This document shows positions 62,120-64,000 of a DNA stretch of 64,000 bases, piece after piece (positions within the stretch are counted from its first letter, which is position 1; each line of letters begins with the position of its first letter). Under the pieces are notes generated by a model that searched no databases, was not told the origin of the DNA, and was given only the letters and a program-made list of their open reading frames with translations. A program made the position numbers and the translations under genes. This DNA comes from Branchipolynoe longqiensis (taxonomy: Eukaryota > Annelida > Polychaeta > Phyllodocida > Polynoidae). The stretch spans positions 173,005,743 through 173,069,742 of the forward strand of contig CM059186.1 in assembly GCA_030323885.1 (NCBI GenBank). The letters are read 5' to 3'.

Positions 62120-62144
62120 GTAGGAACCGCATCTCTTCTAAACC

Positions 62145-62560
62145 TACACACACAGCCACACAGCCACCATACACCCCCAACCACACAGCCACCCACAGCC
62201 ACTATTCACCCAAACAGCCGTCACACAACCACCCTGCAGCAACACACACACACACTCACACACACACACACACACAGCCATCATACACCTACACAACCAT
62301 TATTCACCCGAAAATTCATCACACAACCACCCTGCAGCCACACACACACACACACACACACAGACACCATACACCCACACAACCACACACACAACCACCA
62401 CAGCTACTATGCACCCCAACATCCACCACACAACCACCATACAGGCACCCCACATGCACACATCCACCATATACCTCCACACACACAGCCACACCACACC
62501 CACGCAGCCACCTTGCACCTACACAGCCACACACACCTTCACACCCACACAGCCACATGG
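62145..62560. repeat. CA-rich repeat after exon 26
   Basis: Irregular CACACAGCCACC-type repeat with purer (AC)n at 62234-62275 and 62338-62362. His/Thr/Pro ORFs on the + strand and Val/Cys ORFs on the minus strand come from the repeat. Confidence 0.9.
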
Positions 62561-62576
62561 ATAGGGTGATTACATC

Positions 62577-62655
62577 AGGGAGGCTAGGTGGTGTAACGGT
62601 TAACACACTAGTCCGGCTATGACAAGAGGTGTGGGTTCGAATCCTGCTCTAGGCA
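62577..62655 (+). mobile_element. tRNA-like SINE head, family 4
   Basis: GGGAGGCTAGGTGGTGTAAC, then B box GGGTTCGAATCC and CTCTAGGCAC. Same family as the pair at 6695 and 7015; the anticodon arm is degenerate, so it is not counted as a tRNA gene. Confidence 0.8.
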
Positions 62656-62732
62656 CATTTACCATTTTCATTACCCACCCATGACACTATGTTCAAAAAT
62701 GATTTGGACGAAAGACAAACCCCCTTAAAAAA

Positions 62733-62746
62733 GAAAGAACGAAGGA

Positions 62747-62782
<36 letters not shown>

Positions 62783-62820
62783 AGGAAAGAAAAAAGGAGA
62801 GAAAGAAAAAGAAAGAAAGA
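62733..62820. repeat. (GAAA)n microsatellite
   Basis: About 12 GAAA units at 62745-62790 with purine-rich flanks. Confidence 0.9.
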
Positions 62821-63024
62821 CTAAATTGCGTTCATGAAGTGGAATTCTGAAAAGCCGCAGTGATTTACTGGTTCGAGAGTTCACAATTTGTGCATGTAAA
62901 AGAGCACTTTCACATTGACTCACATAATGCCGTGTGCATATTAGTAGTGCTACGTTTTTGTCCCTTTAAAAAGAATTATATACACGTCGAACTTCTCTGC
63001 TTCTAAATTCTAGAGTAATCTCAT

Positions 63025-63352
63025 GGTCCCCTGAATCGGTAGAACCATGCCTCCTGTGCAGAAGGTCGGGAGTTCAATTCCCGGTCAAGTCAAACCGATG
63101 ACTTACAAAATGTATACTTGTTGCTTCCTTGCCAGGCACTCAGCATTAATAGGATAGGGCAAGAACTGGTTGTCTCAGTGTCAGGATAATGTGACTGAGT
63201 GGGATATCATGATGTCATGGTGCTGGTGGCCTGATCTCCCAGTGGAGCAGCAGTATAATGTCACCATGAGTGCGCACTGTCACAAGTTGGTACCCATCCT
63301 GATATGGCCATAGATGTTGCTAGGATGTAAGACCCAAACAAACAAATAAAAC
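63025..63352 (+). mobile_element. tRNA-derived SINE, family 2
   Basis: Decayed A box (CCCCTGAATCGGTAGAACC), good B box (GGGAGTTCAATTCCC), body (GGATAATGTGACTGAGTGGG) and tail ending AAACAAACAAAT. Confidence 0.87.
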
Positions 63353-64000
63353 CTAAGTCGGTGCCCTGGCGGCCATTTCAAAATAATGGTGTCAAACAAT
63401 CTAGCCATTATACTATTACGCCTTACTATGGGATCCATTGCATCCAACCCTCGACTAGAGGACGGAACTATTGATTGATTGATGGGATTTTCCCGCGCTT
63501 TCTCTAGAGCAGACGACATACCAGCCGTCCTCAGTTACCATCCAGTTAGTGCAATGGGGGACCTCCGACTTTTTAGTTCAAATTCCTGCCGTTCGCGTCT
63601 CCACTGAACGAGTGGGCCTATTCGGCAAACTGTCACACTGCAAACCCAATGACTATGAGCAATCTTCATACAGAAGAAGTCAAATATCTCTAAAACCACA
63701 AGACCTACAGACAAACCACTTGGTATACATATAGAAAACATACAAGGAATACATTATATTAAATTTCTATGGTTAGGGTTCTGTATTCTCTCTATTACTA
63801 TTCTTTGAATAAAGTAAACGTTTTGCACTGGGCGTACCGCCAAACTCAGTGCATTGTCAATGGGCCGTGAGCAATCTTCATACAGAAGAAGTCAAATATC
63901 TCTAAAACCACAAGACCTACAGACAAACCACTTGGTATATATATAGAAAACATACAACGAATACATTATATTAAATTTCTAAGGTTAGGGTTCTCTATTT
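63353..64000. repeat. Intron 26 with a direct repeat at the window edge
   Basis: A 127-bp segment (GAGCAATCTTCATACAGAAG to GGTTAGGGTTCT) at 63656-63782 is repeated at 63868-63994, 212 bp apart, with about three differences. Between them lies GCGTACCGCCAAACTCAGTG, which resembles the foldback family near 8455. The final NEMF exon is not seen. Confidence 0.75.

Noticed and set aside
62042..62622. Two + strand ORFs (175 and 180 codons) over exon 26
   Set aside because: One reads exon 26 in the right frame through its donor into a CA repeat, the other is a wrong frame; conservation with NEMF stops exactly at the donor.

Overview
The window is a piece of animal nuclear genome, most likely from a mollusc and probably a gastropod. 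It has long repeat-packed introns, GT-AG splicing, several tRNA-derived SINE families, many MITEs, 5'-truncated LINEs and many minisatellites. Protein similarity places it only as an invertebrate. The mollusc call rests on the look of the SINEs and is an inference. Nothing suggests bacteria, phage or plasmid.

One host gene runs through almost the whole window on the + strand: NEMF (Rqc2/Tae2/NFACT family), the ribosome-associated quality-control factor that binds stalled 60S-peptidyl-tRNA complexes, helps recruit the ubiquitin ligase Listerin and directs C-terminal tailing of the stalled chain. Twenty-six coding exons were found by reading between splice sites. They run from the ATG at 4461 to 62119 and add to exactly 1201 codons in frame. 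The last exon, about 20 residues in relatives, lies beyond 64000. Residues known to matter for tailing (D9, D96, R97) are present. Exon 20 carries a run of 29 tetrapeptides (Q-P/L-A-E/G/R/K) that I do not know from other NEMF proteins.

Layout. 1-4460: a GT-rich minisatellite, a SINE, a MITE, a Ty3/gypsy gag fragment with LTR edge and primer-binding site, one arm of a large inverted repeat, then the presumed promoter. 4461-12371: exon 1 and the repeat-filled intron 1. 12372-31000: exons 2-15 with SINEs, hAT-like and pogo-like MITEs, a 70-bp minisatellite and a pyrimidine-only array after exon 14. 31372-33790: a GC-rich non-autonomous element whose split direct repeats match the PAT/Ngaro tyrosine-recombinase retrotransposon plan, with a gag-like ORF1 on the minus strand. 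35873-38900: a MITE expanded from inside into a 2.8-kb array of 34-bp units. 39398-49513: exons 17-25. 49514-62039: intron 25, with three LINE fragments, 49-bp and 52-bp minisatellites and more MITEs. The 52-bp array ends at the splice acceptor of exon 26.

The best candidates for new biology are the coding tetrapeptide array in NEMF, the split-repeat element, the satellite born inside a MITE, the array of acceptor-like units before exon 26, and a MITE inserted inside the splice donor of exon 12.
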